NCBI RefSeq assembly: GCF_030160395.1
Contig: NZ_BSOG01000006.1
Span: 186,001 to 250,000, forward strand
DNA length: 64,000 nt
Source of the DNA: Chitinimonas prasina
Lineage (GTDB): Bacteria > Pseudomonadota > Gammaproteobacteria > Burkholderiales > Chitinimonadaceae
Reading direction: 5' to 3'
The stretch's first letter is position 1. Each line of letters begins with the position of its first letter. A model generated the notes under the pieces. The model worked only from the letters and a program-made list of their open reading frames with translations, searched no databases and was not told the origin of the DNA. The translations under genes and the position numbers were made by a program. This document shows positions 9,170 through 17,763 of the stretch, piece after piece.

Positions 9170-9991
9170 TTGTTTCAGTATCGATTAGTGGAGCGCGGCA
9201 ATGCGCTGAAGACCCGGCTTTGCCTGGGGCTGGATCCGCGCCTTGCTGCCTACGACAGTGTCGAGGCCATGCGTAGCCACACCCTGGCCGTGCTGGAGGC
9301 GGTGGCGCCGTTCATTGTCTGCGTCAAACCCCAGGCGGCTTTCTATGAGGCTGCTGGCCTGCCGGGCCTGCAGTTGATGGACGAAGTCATGATGCTGGCC
9401 CGGCGCCTGGATGTGCCGGTGCTGCTGGATGCCAAGCGTGGCGATATCGGCTCGACGGCCGAAGCTTATGCCCAGGCATGGCTGGAAGGCAGGCATGCTG
9501 GTAACGCCATTACCATCAACCCCTATCTGGGTTTTGCCACCTTGCGGCCATTCGTGGCGTCGGCGCGCCAGCATGGCGGGGCGGTCTTCGTGCTGGTGCG
9601 TACGTCCAACCCCGATAGCGGAGACTTGCAGGGCTTGATGGCCGACGGCTGCAGCGTGGCCGAGCACGTTGCCCGCGAGGTGGCGCGCCTGGGTGAGGAA
9701 GAAGCCGAGGCGCTGGCCAGCGTGGGGGCGGTCGTGGGCGCTACCCATCCGGCCGAGCTGGCACGCTTTCGTGCACTGATGCCCAAGGCCACCTTGTTGT
9801 TGCCAGGCCTGGGCGCACAGGGCGCAACTGCCGCTACGCTGGCGCCGGCCTTTCTGGCGGAGGGCACTGGCGCTGTGGTCAGCGCTAGCCGGGGCATACA
9901 GTATGCACAGGGCTGCGATCTGGATGCGGCCGTTGCGGCGGCTCGGGGATATCGGGATGAACTGAACCTGGCGGCCGGGCAACATGGATAA
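9170..9991 (+). CDS. pyrF: Orotidine-5'-phosphate decarboxylase (type 2)
   Basis: Converts OMP to UMP, the last step of de novo pyrimidine synthesis. The 273-residue length and the catalytic [10 protein letters not shown] segment (D87, K89, D92 region) match the longer type 2 PyrF family rather than the ~230-residue E. coli type. The start is TTG, preceded by GAGGAAG about 6 bases upstream; no better start exists in the frame. The 3' end overlaps the next gene by 8 bases, suggesting co-translation with the HD-domain nucleotidase. Confidence 0.93.
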   Translation: MFQYRLVERGNALKTRLCLGLDPRLAAYDSVEAMRSHTLAVLEAVAPFIVCVKPQAAFYEAAGLPGLQLMDEVMMLARRLDVPVLLDAKRGDIGSTAEAYAQAWLEGRHAGNAITINPYLGFATLRPFVASARQHGGAVFVLVRTSNPDSGDLQGLMADGCSVAEHVAREVARLGEEEAEALASVGAVVGATHPAELARFRALMPKATLLLPGLGAQGATAATLAPAFLAEGTGAVVSASRGIQYAQGCDLDAAVAAARGYRDELNLAAGQHG

Positions 9992-10565
9992 ATTGATCGC
10001 ACAGCTGGGCTTTTTGTTGGAACTGGACAAGCTCAAGGCCATATTGCGCCGTACCCGGCCGGTGGGGCTGGATCGCTATGAGAACACGGCTGAGCACAGC
10101 TGGCATGTGGCCCTGATGGCCATGCTGCTGGCCGAGCATGCCGAGCCGCCCGTGGCGGTGGAGCGAGTGGTGAAGATGCTGTTGTTGCACGATATCGTCG
10201 AAATTGATGCAGACGATACCTTTCTGTACGACGAGGCAGCCGCAGCAGGCAAGGCCGATAAGGAAGTGGCGGCGGCCGAACGCTTGTTCGGCATGCTGCC
10301 CCCCGAGCAGGCCCGCGAATTCCACGCGCTGTGGCGGGAGTACGAAGAGCGGGCAACGGCAGATGGGCGCTTTGCCTATGCCTGTGACCGCTTGTTGCCC
10401 ATGCTGCAGAACCTGGCCAATGAAGGCGCCAGCTGGCAGGAGAACAGCGTGCGGTTCGAGCAGGTGATACGCAAGAACCTGCCCATCAATGATGCCGCAC
10501 CAGCTTTGTGGCAGTACGTGCTGCCCAGGCTGGAGGCTGCCCGCGATAAGGGCTGGCTGGGCTGA
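9984..10565 (+). CDS. HD-domain nucleotidase (YfbR/HDDC2-like)
   Basis: A 193-residue metal-dependent phosphohydrolase. The HD-domain ligands are visible as H38 (in ENTAEHSW), H69-D70 (LLHDIVEID) and D135 (YACDRLL). The arrangement and length resemble YfbR/HDDC2-type 5'-deoxynucleotidases, which hydrolyse deoxynucleoside monophosphates in the cytoplasm. Overlap with pyrF by 8 bases fits a role in nucleotide salvage or balance. The substrate is inferred from the family; a general HD hydrolase is the safe call. Confidence 0.8.
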   Translation: MDKLIAQLGFLLELDKLKAILRRTRPVGLDRYENTAEHSWHVALMAMLLAEHAEPPVAVERVVKMLLLHDIVEIDADDTFLYDEAAAAGKADKEVAAAERLFGMLPPEQAREFHALWREYEERATADGRFAYACDRLLPMLQNLANEGASWQENSVRFEQVIRKNLPINDAAPALWQYVLPRLEAARDKGWLG

Positions 10566-10576
10566 ATACCATTCCC

Positions 10577-10596
10577 GATGCCGGCTTACCGGCATC
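10577..10596. terminator. Hairpin after the HD nucleotidase gene
   Basis: GATGCCGG, loop CTTA, CCGGCATC: a perfect 8-bp stem 12 bases after the stop codon and 50 bases before hemE. There is no T-run, so termination would be partial or Rho-assisted. Confidence 0.4.
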
Positions 10597-10645
10597 CCGA
10601 GCAAGCGGGTACGCTCCGGCGCTACCCGGCAGTTGAGAGAACATC

Positions 10646-11710
10646 ATGTCCGTACTCCAGAACGATACCTTCTTGCGCGCGCTGATGCGCCAACCTACCG
10701 AGCACACACCGCTATGGCTGATGCGACAGGCCGGCCGCTACCTGCCGGAGTACCGTGCCACGCGGCAGCGTGCCGGCAGTTTTCTGGACTTGTGCAAGAA
10801 CACTGAACTGGCTACAGAGGTCACCCTGCAGCCACTGGAGCGCTATCCGCTCGATGCCGCCATATTGTTTTCAGACATCCTGACCGTGCCGGATGCCATG
10901 GGACTGGGCCTGTATTTTGCCGAGGGTGAAGGCCCCAAGTTTGAGCGGCCCTTGCGGGACGAGGCGGCTATCCGGGCACTGGCGGTGCCGGATATGGCCG
11001 AGTTGCAGTATGTATTCGATGCCGTGAGCTCGATCCGCCGCGCCCTGAATGGTCGTGTGCCGCTGATAGGTTTTTCCGGCAGCCCGTTCACTCTTGCCTG
11101 CTATATGGTGGAAGGCGGTGGTTCGGATACCTTCAGCCGCATCAAGACCCTCATGTATGACCGCCCGGAACTGCTGCACCATATCCTGGCAGTGAATGCC
11201 CAGGCCGTGACGGCCTACCTGAATGCCCAGATACTGGCGGGTGCCCAGGCAGTCCAGCTGTTCGATAGCTGGGGGGGGGCGCTGGCTTATGGCAAGTATC
11301 AGGAGTTCTCGCTGGCCTATATGAAGCAGATCGTGGCTGGCTTGATACGTGAGCATGATGGCCGCCGTGTGCCGGTGATCGTGTTTACCAAGGGCGGTGG
11401 CCTGTGGCTGGAGGATATTGCCACCACCGGTTGTGATGCCATAGGGCTGGACTGGACGGTGGACCTGGCGGACGCCCGCCGCCGGGTGGGCGACAAGGTT
11501 GCATTGCAAGGCAACCTGGATCCGAATGCCTTGTTTGCCAAGCCTGCTGCCATAGAGGCGGAAGTGGCCAGGCTGTTGGCGAGCTATGGCGAGGGGGCAG
11601 GCCATGTGTTCAACCTGGGCCACGGTATCTCGCAATTCACGTCGCCGGAACATGTGACAGCCTTGGTCGATGCCGTTCATCGCCTGTCTCGCCCGTATCA
11701 TTCAAACTGA
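10646..11710 (+). CDS. hemE: Uroporphyrinogen decarboxylase
   Basis: Removes four acetate carboxyls from uroporphyrinogen III to give coproporphyrinogen III in haem synthesis; cytoplasmic, cofactor-free. The 354-residue length is standard. The N-terminal signature [13 protein letters not shown] (about residues 25-37) and the [14 protein letters not shown] segment are diagnostic. A GAGAGAAC ribosome-binding site precedes the ATG. ATA isoleucine codons are frequent. hemE next to priA is a common betaproteobacterial arrangement. Confidence 0.97.
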   Translation: MSVLQNDTFLRALMRQPTEHTPLWLMRQAGRYLPEYRATRQRAGSFLDLCKNTELATEVTLQPLERYPLDAAILFSDILTVPDAMGLGLYFAEGEGPKFERPLRDEAAIRALAVPDMAELQYVFDAVSSIRRALNGRVPLIGFSGSPFTLACYMVEGGGSDTFSRIKTLMYDRPELLHHILAVNAQAVTAYLNAQILAGAQAVQLFDSWGGALAYGKYQEFSLAYMKQIVAGLIREHDGRRVPVIVFTKGGGLWLEDIATTGCDAIGLDWTVDLADARRRVGDKVALQGNLDPNALFAKPAAIEAEVARLLASYGEGAGHVFNLGHGISQFTSPEHVTALVDAVHRLSRPYHSN

Positions 11711-11733
11711 GTAAATGCACCAAATCCGTGCCA

Positions 11734-11754
11734 GCCTGCTGCATTGCAGCAGGC
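11734..11754. terminator. Hairpin after hemE
   Basis: GCCTGCTGCA and TGCAGCAGGC separated by one base form a near-perfect stem 24 bases after the hemE stop; the following ATTTGT is only mildly T-rich. Likely marks the hemE transcript end. Confidence 0.5.
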
Positions 11755-11836
11755 ATTTGTCAACCTCGACATCATTCATATAAAACAGCAACTTGCGTTG
11801 CAATGTTGAAGTGCTGCCACCTGAATGGTGGCTAAG

Positions 11837-11845
11837 TTATGCACA
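11837..11845 (+). promoter_or_regulatory. DnaA-box-like site TTATGCACA
   Basis: One mismatch to the TTATCCACA consensus. It lies 180 bases upstream of the perfect box in the same gap. Confidence 0.4.
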
Positions 11846-12024
11846 GAGTTGCAGGTTGGCGGAAACGCGCTTGTCAAGCACTGCATGTTCGCGCTGCAAA
11901 TCGGTGTAAATTGCGTAAAGCACTGATTTTTAAGTGAATTAAATGTTGCCTATTTTTTGTGCAACATAATAAAGCGCTTGATGTATCCGGGGTTTAGCGC
12001 GTTTCCCCAAACTTGCCCACAAAG

Positions 12025-12047
12025 TTATCCACAGGATTTGTGGACAG
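12025..12047. promoter_or_regulatory. DnaA box with inverted partner upstream of priA
   Basis: TTATCCACA (12025-12033) is a perfect DnaA box. TGTGGACAG at 12039-12047 is an inverted partner matching 7 of 9 positions, and TTGCCCACA at 12013-12021 is another 7/9 match. The pair lies 73 bases before the priA start and could regulate priA or be part of a replication-initiation site. Confidence 0.6.
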
Positions 12048-12119
12048 GCCGAAAATCCCTGTCGCAACACGGATTTAGCGGCGTTGCGGCGTATCGAAAA
12101 TAGTTTTCTTGACAGGCCT

Positions 12120-14279
12120 ATGCCCTATCTCCGCCTTGCCCTGGATGTCCCGCTTGCCCGGCTGTTCGATTACGAACTGGCGGATGCCGATGCCTCGGCA
12201 GTGGGCAAGCGCGCAGTCGTGTCGTTTGGTCGGCGTGCCCTGGTCGGGATGGTCATCGAGGTGGCCGATAGCCCCGCCGATGCAGGCGTTGCCATCAAAC
12301 CGGTGGAGGCCTTGCTGGACGATCTGCCCACCTTGCCGGCCGATATCCTGGACCTGTTGCAGTTCTGCGCAGATTACTACCAGCATCCGCTGGGGCAGGT
12401 AGTGCATACGGCCCTGCCGGGCAGGTTTCGTGAAATCGCACCGTACCGGGTGGCGCCAGCCTGTGCCTACCAGGCAGTGGACGCCGATGCCTTGCTGGGC
12501 AGCCTGCCCAAGCGGGCCAGCCTGCAGCGGCGCTTGGCAGTCATGCTGGCGGAGCCCTGCAGCGAGGCACAATTGCGTGCGGAATCGGGCTCGGCCTGGC
12601 GCCTGGTGCAGGCGTGGTTGGCGCAAGGCCAGCTCAGGCAGGTGGCGTTATCGCTTGCGCTTCCGCAACCGGTGGCCGGCCCGGCGCTCAACCCAGGGCA
12701 GGCTGCTGCTGTTGCGGCCATCACGCAGTCGGCGGGGTTTGCCTGCCATTTGCTCTGCGGCATTACCGGTAGCGGCAAGACCGAGGTCTATCTGCATGCC
12801 ATTGCCGAGGTGCTGCAGCGGGGGCTGCAGGCACTGGTGCTGGTGCCGGAAATCAATCTGACGCCCCAGCTGGAAGGGCGCTTCCGGCAACGTTTTCCTG
12901 GTGTGGAGATAGTCAGCCTGCATAGCGGTGTAGCCGATGGCGAGCGTGCGACTGGCTGGGTGCGTGCGGCACGGGGGGAGGCTGCCATCGTGCTGGGTAC
13001 CCGGCTGGCGGTGTTTACCCCCCTGCCCAGGCTGGGGCTGGTGGTGGTGGACGAGGAGCATGACGCCAGCTTCAAGCAGCAGGAAGGCCTGCGCTACTCG
13101 GCCCGCGATGTGGCCGTGTACCGGGCCCGCCAAGCGCAGGTTGCCATCGTGCTGGGCTCGGCTACGCCAGCGCTGGAGAGCTGGTACAACGCCGAAGCGG
13201 GGCGCTACAAACGCCTGGCCTTGCCTCAGCGTGCCGTTGCCGGGGCGCAGCCGCCTAGCTGGCAGCTGGTGCCAACCCGGCGTCAGCATCTGGCTGATGG
13301 CTTGCATGCCCATACACTGGGGGCGATAGAGAACCGCCTGGCGCGGGGCGAGCAAAGCCTGATTTTCCTCAATCGACGCGGCTACGCTCCGGTCATGCAC
13401 TGCAGTGAATGTGGCTGGCTGGCTGCGTGTACCCGTTGCTCGGCCCGCTTGACCGTACATATGCGAGAACGGCGGCTGCGCTGCCACCATTGCGGCTGGG
13501 AAGAGCGCTTTCCACCGGCTTGTCCGGGTTGCGGCAATAGCGATATGAAGCCGCTGGGCCAGGGTACCCAGCGACTGGAGGAGCTACTGGCCCAGCGCTT
13601 CCCACAGGCCCGGGTGTTGCGCATAGACCGCGACAGCATGCGGCGCAAAGGCAGTTTTGAGGCGGCACTCAAGACCATACATGCGGGTGAGGTCGATATC
13701 CTGATCGGTACCCAGATGCTGGCCAAGGGGCATGATTTTCCGGCGCTGACGCTGGTGGCGGTGATTGGGGCGGATAGCGGCTTGTACTCGGCTGATTTCC
13801 GCGCCAGCGAACGGCTGTATGCCCAGCTGGCCCAGGTGGCAGGGCGGGCAGGGCGGGCCAATAAACCGGGCGAGGTACTGATACAGACGGATTTTCCAGA
13901 GCATCCGCTATACCAGGCCTTGCTGGCTGACAACTATGCGGACTTCGCCGCTACCGAGTTGGCTGAACGCAAGCTGGCCGGTTTCCCCCCCTATCTTTAC
14001 CAGGCTGTGCTGAGGGCGGAGGCGGATACCCTGGCGGAAGCCATGCAGTTCCTGCAGGGGGCGGTTGCCCTGGCGCCGCTCGATGAGGCCGTTACTGTGT
14101 GGGATCCCGTTGCTGCCAGCATGATGCGGCTAGCCAATCGCGAGCGTGCACAGGTATTGGTGCAATCGGGTTCACGCGCACGCCTGGGGGCGTTCCTGGC
14201 GGGCTGGATGCAGGCTTTGCGCGCGGAACGGGCCGCCAAGGTGAGGTGGTCACTGGATGTGGACCCGCTAGAGCTTTGA
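12120..14279 (+). CDS. priA: Primosomal protein N', replication-restart helicase PriA
   Basis: A 3'-5' helicase that recognises stalled forks and reloads the replisome. The 719-residue protein starts at MPYLRLALDV, the usual PriA N-terminus (DNA-binding domain); a TTG 36 bases upstream is less likely. Visible motifs: Walker A GITGSGKTE with K220, DEEH at 311-314, a zinc-binding insertion with eight cysteines (HCSECGW, CTRCSA, RCHHCGW, CPGCG, about 427-475), and motif VI QVAGRAGRA. Full length, no missing residues. DnaA-like boxes in its upstream region suggest a link to replication control, which is inference. Confidence 0.96.
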   Translation: MPYLRLALDVPLARLFDYELADADASAVGKRAVVSFGRRALVGMVIEVADSPADAGVAIKPVEALLDDLPTLPADILDLLQFCADYYQHPLGQVVHTALPGRFREIAPYRVAPACAYQAVDADALLGSLPKRASLQRRLAVMLAEPCSEAQLRAESGSAWRLVQAWLAQGQLRQVALSLALPQPVAGPALNPGQAAAVAAITQSAGFACHLLCGITGSGKTEVYLHAIAEVLQRGLQALVLVPEINLTPQLEGRFRQRFPGVEIVSLHSGVADGERATGWVRAARGEAAIVLGTRLAVFTPLPRLGLVVVDEEHDASFKQQEGLRYSARDVAVYRARQAQVAIVLGSATPALESWYNAEAGRYKRLALPQRAVAGAQPPSWQLVPTRRQHLADGLHAHTLGAIENRLARGEQSLIFLNRRGYAPVMHCSECGWLAACTRCSARLTVHMRERRLRCHHCGWEERFPPACPGCGNSDMKPLGQGTQRLEELLAQRFPQARVLRIDRDSMRRKGSFEAALKTIHAGEVDILIGTQMLAKGHDFPALTLVAVIGADSGLYSADFRASERLYAQLAQVAGRAGRANKPGEVLIQTDFPEHPLYQALLADNYADFAATELAERKLAGFPPYLYQAVLRAEADTLAEAMQFLQGAVALAPLDEAVTVWDPVAASMMRLANRERAQVLVQSGSRARLGAFLAGWMQALRAERAAKVRWSLDVDPLEL

Positions 14280-14362
14280 GCTAGCCGCCAGAAACCGCGC
14301 TTTCGTGGCAATGCGAGCCGTGCTCGACATTGATTTCTCCTTATATATCAAGCCTGTGTTGC

Positions 14363-14378
14363 GTCGAAATTTTTCGAC
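14363..14378. repeat. Perfect 16-bp dyad downstream of priA
   Basis: GTCGAAATTTTTCGAC is fully self-complementary. It lies between priA and the CAP-domain gene, 168 bases before the latter's start, and could be a regulator operator or a weak terminator. Confidence 0.4.
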
Positions 14379-14545
14379 CATGCCTTGTCTTGCTGAGAAG
14401 TCGTATTTTCTGGAAGTCTCCTTGAGTCGCTATCCTATTAGGGAGCGGGTCTGAGAGCCTGTTCACGATTTTCTACCCTGGCGAAAAAATCTTGAACATG
14501 CGCTGAAGCCAGGCCTTGGCTATATGTCGGAATGGGTACTGAACC

Positions 14546-16270
14546 ATGCACCTGCTGAGTCTGCTGCTTCCCTTGCCGCTGGTGGCGGCACCCCAGCCCG
14601 AACACGATGAGCCTGCGGTGGTGGTGCCCGCTGGCATGCGAGCCGGCTGGGTAGTGGATACACAACAGCGTGAGGCGGTACGGCTGTTTCATCGGGTCCG
14701 TTATCGTGCCACGCCTCGCTCGGGTTTCTGGCAGGGCAGCATAGACCGCTGTGATGCAGGCGAGACCCTGCCCCAGCATAGGCAGGCAGCCTTGGCCCGT
14801 ATCAACTGGTTTCGCGCCATGGCGGGTGTTCCGGCTGATGTTGAGGAAGACCCGGCGGCGAGCCGCAAGACTCAGGCCGCGGCCTTGGTGATGGCCGCCA
14901 ATGGCCGTATAGCCCATGCGATAGACCCCGGGTGGCGTTGCCATTCTGATGATGCAGAGGAAGGTGCCAGGTTGTCTCTGCTGGCCCGTGGCGAGAACGG
15001 CGCGGGGGCGGTGACGGCCTTTATGCGTGACGCCGGCCTGCAGAACCAGGGGGTCAATCATCGCCGTTGGCTGCTCTACCCACAAACACGTTTCATCGGC
15101 CTGGGCGACGTGCCGGTGGCTGGGCAAGCCGATGCCGCCAGTGGCTTTACCGCTTACGATGGCCTCTATGGCAGCAACCGGCCCGCAGTGCGTGACGGTT
15201 TCGTGGCCTGGCCGCCGCCGGGGTGGGTGCCCTATGGTGTGGTTTTTCCTCGCTGGTCGTTTGCTTTGCCGGGAGCAGACTTTTCTGAGGCGCGCATCCG
15301 CATGTGGCAGGGCGATGAGGAGGTGGCCGTGGCGACCGAGGCGCTGGAGGTTGACGTAGGCGAGCCCACACTGGTCTGGCGTGCACATGCACTGGCCCAC
15401 GATGCGGCATGGACGGATCGTGACGGCCAGTACCGGGTGAGGATAGACAGGGTGAAGCTGGCTGGTGCTTGGCAGGAATACGCTTACCAAGTGAAGTTGT
15501 TCGACCCCGAGGCAGCCCATGCCACGCAGTCCGAAGCCCATATTGAAGGCGCCCGGCGGATACCCCTGGCCGGCGGTGGCTTCAGGGTATTGCCCCAGCC
15601 CGGTGCTACCGGCGCGCAATGGCGGGCCTTGCAGGTACTCACGGCGGGCGTGGAGGCCGGGGCGGAACAGGGTTATGGTCTGTTCTCCTATAGCGGGCGC
15701 AATGATTACCCGGTGCTGGATGGCAAGGTGGTTGCCAGTGGCAGGCAGGCCTATAGGCTGGCCCACCAGGGTGCGGGTAACGAGACCCTCACGCTGTCGC
15801 AAGCCGTGATGCTGGGGCCGGCGCCCAGACTGCGCTTCATGAGCCGGCTGGGGGTGGCCGGGCGCGACGAGGTGGCCCTGGTGGAGGTGCTGGTGGACGA
15901 CCGGGATGACTGGGAGACTGTCTATCGACAAGGCAGTGATGGCGTCCCTGCCCACGCCGAGGCGCAGTACCGTGAACGTCTGGTAGATTTGTCGGCCTAT
16001 GGTCTGCGGCGTGTGCAATTGCGCTTTCGCTACCAGTTTGACCAGGGGGACTTCTACACCCCCGACGACAGCCGGGTAGGCTGGTATATCGATGATATGC
16101 AGCTTGGCGATGCGGGCCTGGCGCAGCAGATCACCGAGCCGCAGCATACCCGGCAAGGTCAGTTCGAATTTGTGCCGGCGGCCAGGGGCCGCTGGTTTTT
16201 GCAGGCGCGTCCCTTGGTATACCAAGCTGCGGGTGACTGGGGGCCACTTTGGCAGGTACACGTGGAATAA
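14546..16270 (+). CDS. Secreted CAP-domain protein with C-terminal beta-sandwich
   Basis: A 574-residue exported protein. Residues 1-15 are a short hydrophobic signal peptide; an in-frame stop two codons upstream fixes the ATG as the start. Residues about 75-190 resemble a CAP/SCP-PR1 domain (LARINWFRAMAGVP, GRIAHAIDPGW, GENGAGAVTAFMRDAG, VNHRRWLLYP). The C-terminal ~200 residues carry SRLGVAGRDEVALVEVLVDD and GWYIDDMQL, typical of the MAM/immune-inhibitor-A-type beta-sandwich found on secreted proteases and adhesins. The stop is 2 bases from the PBP4 gene, so the pair is probably co-transcribed. The target is unknown; a cell-wall or extracellular binding role is inference. Confidence 0.75.
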   Translation: MHLLSLLLPLPLVAAPQPEHDEPAVVVPAGMRAGWVVDTQQREAVRLFHRVRYRATPRSGFWQGSIDRCDAGETLPQHRQAALARINWFRAMAGVPADVEEDPAASRKTQAAALVMAANGRIAHAIDPGWRCHSDDAEEGARLSLLARGENGAGAVTAFMRDAGLQNQGVNHRRWLLYPQTRFIGLGDVPVAGQADAASGFTAYDGLYGSNRPAVRDGFVAWPPPGWVPYGVVFPRWSFALPGADFSEARIRMWQGDEEVAVATEALEVDVGEPTLVWRAHALAHDAAWTDRDGQYRVRIDRVKLAGAWQEYAYQVKLFDPEAAHATQSEAHIEGARRIPLAGGGFRVLPQPGATGAQWRALQVLTAGVEAGAEQGYGLFSYSGRNDYPVLDGKVVASGRQAYRLAHQGAGNETLTLSQAVMLGPAPRLRFMSRLGVAGRDEVALVEVLVDDRDDWETVYRQGSDGVPAHAEAQYRERLVDLSAYGLRRVQLRFRYQFDQGDFYTPDDSRVGWYIDDMQLGDAGLAQQITEPQHTRQGQFEFVPAARGRWFLQARPLVYQAAGDWGPLWQVHVE

Positions 16271-16272
16271 GC

Positions 16273-17760
16273 ATGGCGAAAAGAACAAGCCTGGCGGCAT
16301 GGGCCGCTGTTTTGCTTTGTAATGTATTACCGGCAAGTGCGGCCTTGCCTGAGATGGTGGCCAGCCAACTGAAGCAGGCCAAAGTGCCGGAAAACGCCAT
16401 GGCGGCGGTGGTCATGCCCTTGGCAGGCGAGGGCGCGCGCCTGTTGCATCAGCCCGATACGCCCTTCAATCCTGCTTCTACCATCAAGCTGCTGAGTACC
16501 CTGGCGGCGCTGGAGACCTTGGGGCCGAGCCATAGCTGGCATACCGGCCTGTACAGCAAGGGTGGCCTGGAGGGCGATACGCTCAAGGGGGATCTTTACC
16601 TGCGTGGCGGCGGCGACCCCAAGCTGACATTTGAGCGCCTTTGGCTATTGCTGCGTGAGCTGCGGGCCCGTGGCGTCCGGCGGATAGAAGGCGACTTGGT
16701 GCTGGATCGCAGTTATTTCGTGTTGCCCCCAGACCTTGCTGCGAGCCAGTTCGATGAACAGCCGGAGCGCGCCTATAACGTAGGGCCGGATGCCCTGCTG
16801 GCCAATTTCAGGGCGCAGCGCTTTGACATGGAGTCGGGTGCGGACAGCATGCTGGTGCGTATAGAGCCACCGCTGGCGGGCCTGGTGGCCGATAGCCGCA
16901 TGAAGCTGGTAGATGGCGACTGCACCCGCTGGGCGCGTGGCTGGGCCAGGCCGGATATCGAAAGGCTGGCCGACGGCCAGGTCAAGGTGACCTTGCAGGG
17001 CAGCTTTCCACGCCATTGCCGGGCCGGCCGTTACTTGAGCCTGTTTGGGACAGTGGACTTCACCAGCCGCCTGCTACGTAGCCTGTGGCAGGAGCTGGGG
17101 GGCGAGATAAGCGGCACGACCCGCGAGGCAACGACACCGCAGGATGCGCGGCTGTGGGCCGAGCAGGTGTCGCCACCGCTGGCCGAGCAGTTGCGCGATA
17201 TCAACAAGCTCTCCAACAACACCATGGCCCGCTCGGTGTATCTGACCATGGGGGCAGAACAGGCACGCGCCTTGAACTGGCCGCCTGGCATGGATAGCCA
17301 GCAGGCGGCAGAGGCGGCACTCCTTGCTTGGCTGGCCAAACAGGGTTTGAGCATGCCGGGCTTGGTGGTGGACAACGGCGCGGGTCTGTCACGCACGGCC
17401 CGCATCAGCGCACGACAACTTGCATCGGTGCTGGCGGTGGGGCAGCGCAGCGCGTTTGCTGCCGAATACCTGGCCAGCCTGCCTATCGTAGCGCTGGATG
17501 GCACCATGCGGCGGCGTCTGGCGGGCACCCCGCTGGCGGGCAGGGCACGTATCAAGACGGGTACCCTGGATGGCGTCAAGGCCGTGGCGGGCTATGTGAC
17601 CGACACGGCAGGGCAGGCCTGGCTGGTGGTTGGCATGATCAACCACCCCAGAGCCGATGAGGCGCAAGTGGCGCTGGATGCCCTGCTGGAATGGGCAGCC
17701 TGCCATGACACCTGCCCACAGGCTGGGCAGGTGTCAGCGGCAGCGCCTACTGTGCCCTAG
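16273..17760 (+). CDS. dacB: PBP4-type D-alanyl-D-alanine carboxypeptidase/endopeptidase
   Basis: A periplasmic serine peptidase that trims or splits peptidoglycan cross-links. The 495-residue protein starts with a signal peptide (MAKRTSLAAW to ASAA, about 24 residues). All three active-site motifs of class C PBPs are present: S69-T-I-K72, S314-N-N, and K428-T-G. The large insertion between the first two motifs is typical of PBP4. It starts 2 bases after the CAP-domain gene and converges on the DUF885 gene. Function is well supported; the split between carboxypeptidase and endopeptidase activity cannot be read. Confidence 0.93.
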   Translation: MAKRTSLAAWAAVLLCNVLPASAALPEMVASQLKQAKVPENAMAAVVMPLAGEGARLLHQPDTPFNPASTIKLLSTLAALETLGPSHSWHTGLYSKGGLEGDTLKGDLYLRGGGDPKLTFERLWLLLRELRARGVRRIEGDLVLDRSYFVLPPDLAASQFDEQPERAYNVGPDALLANFRAQRFDMESGADSMLVRIEPPLAGLVADSRMKLVDGDCTRWARGWARPDIERLADGQVKVTLQGSFPRHCRAGRYLSLFGTVDFTSRLLRSLWQELGGEISGTTREATTPQDARLWAEQVSPPLAEQLRDINKLSNNTMARSVYLTMGAEQARALNWPPGMDSQQAAEAALLAWLAKQGLSMPGLVVDNGAGLSRTARISARQLASVLAVGQRSAFAAEYLASLPIVALDGTMRRRLAGTPLAGRARIKTGTLDGVKAVAGYVTDTAGQAWLVVGMINHPRADEAQVALDALLEWAACHDTCPQAGQVSAAAPTVP

Positions 17761-17763
17761 CGA

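Larger units (their letters stand above)
11711..12119. other. hemE-priA intergenic region, AT-rich with DnaA-like boxes
   Basis: About 410 bases without a gene. It starts with a strong hairpin after hemE, then becomes AT-rich (about 11900-11975, including TATTTTTTGTGCAACATAAT), and ends in a GC-mixed stretch with DnaA-box-like sequences close to priA. No tRNA or small ORF with a ribosome-binding site was seen. Confidence 0.7.

Noticed and set aside
11711-12119. Calling this region the chromosome origin outright
   Set aside because: Only one perfect DnaA box and no dnaA or dnaN nearby; GC skew of the whole chromosome would be needed.
14438-16336. A 632-codon open frame on the - strand
   Set aside because: It is antisense to the CAP-domain gene, which has a signal peptide and family features; the - strand product has no recognisable domain and is rich in His, Gln and Pro, typical of a mirror of high-GC codon bias.
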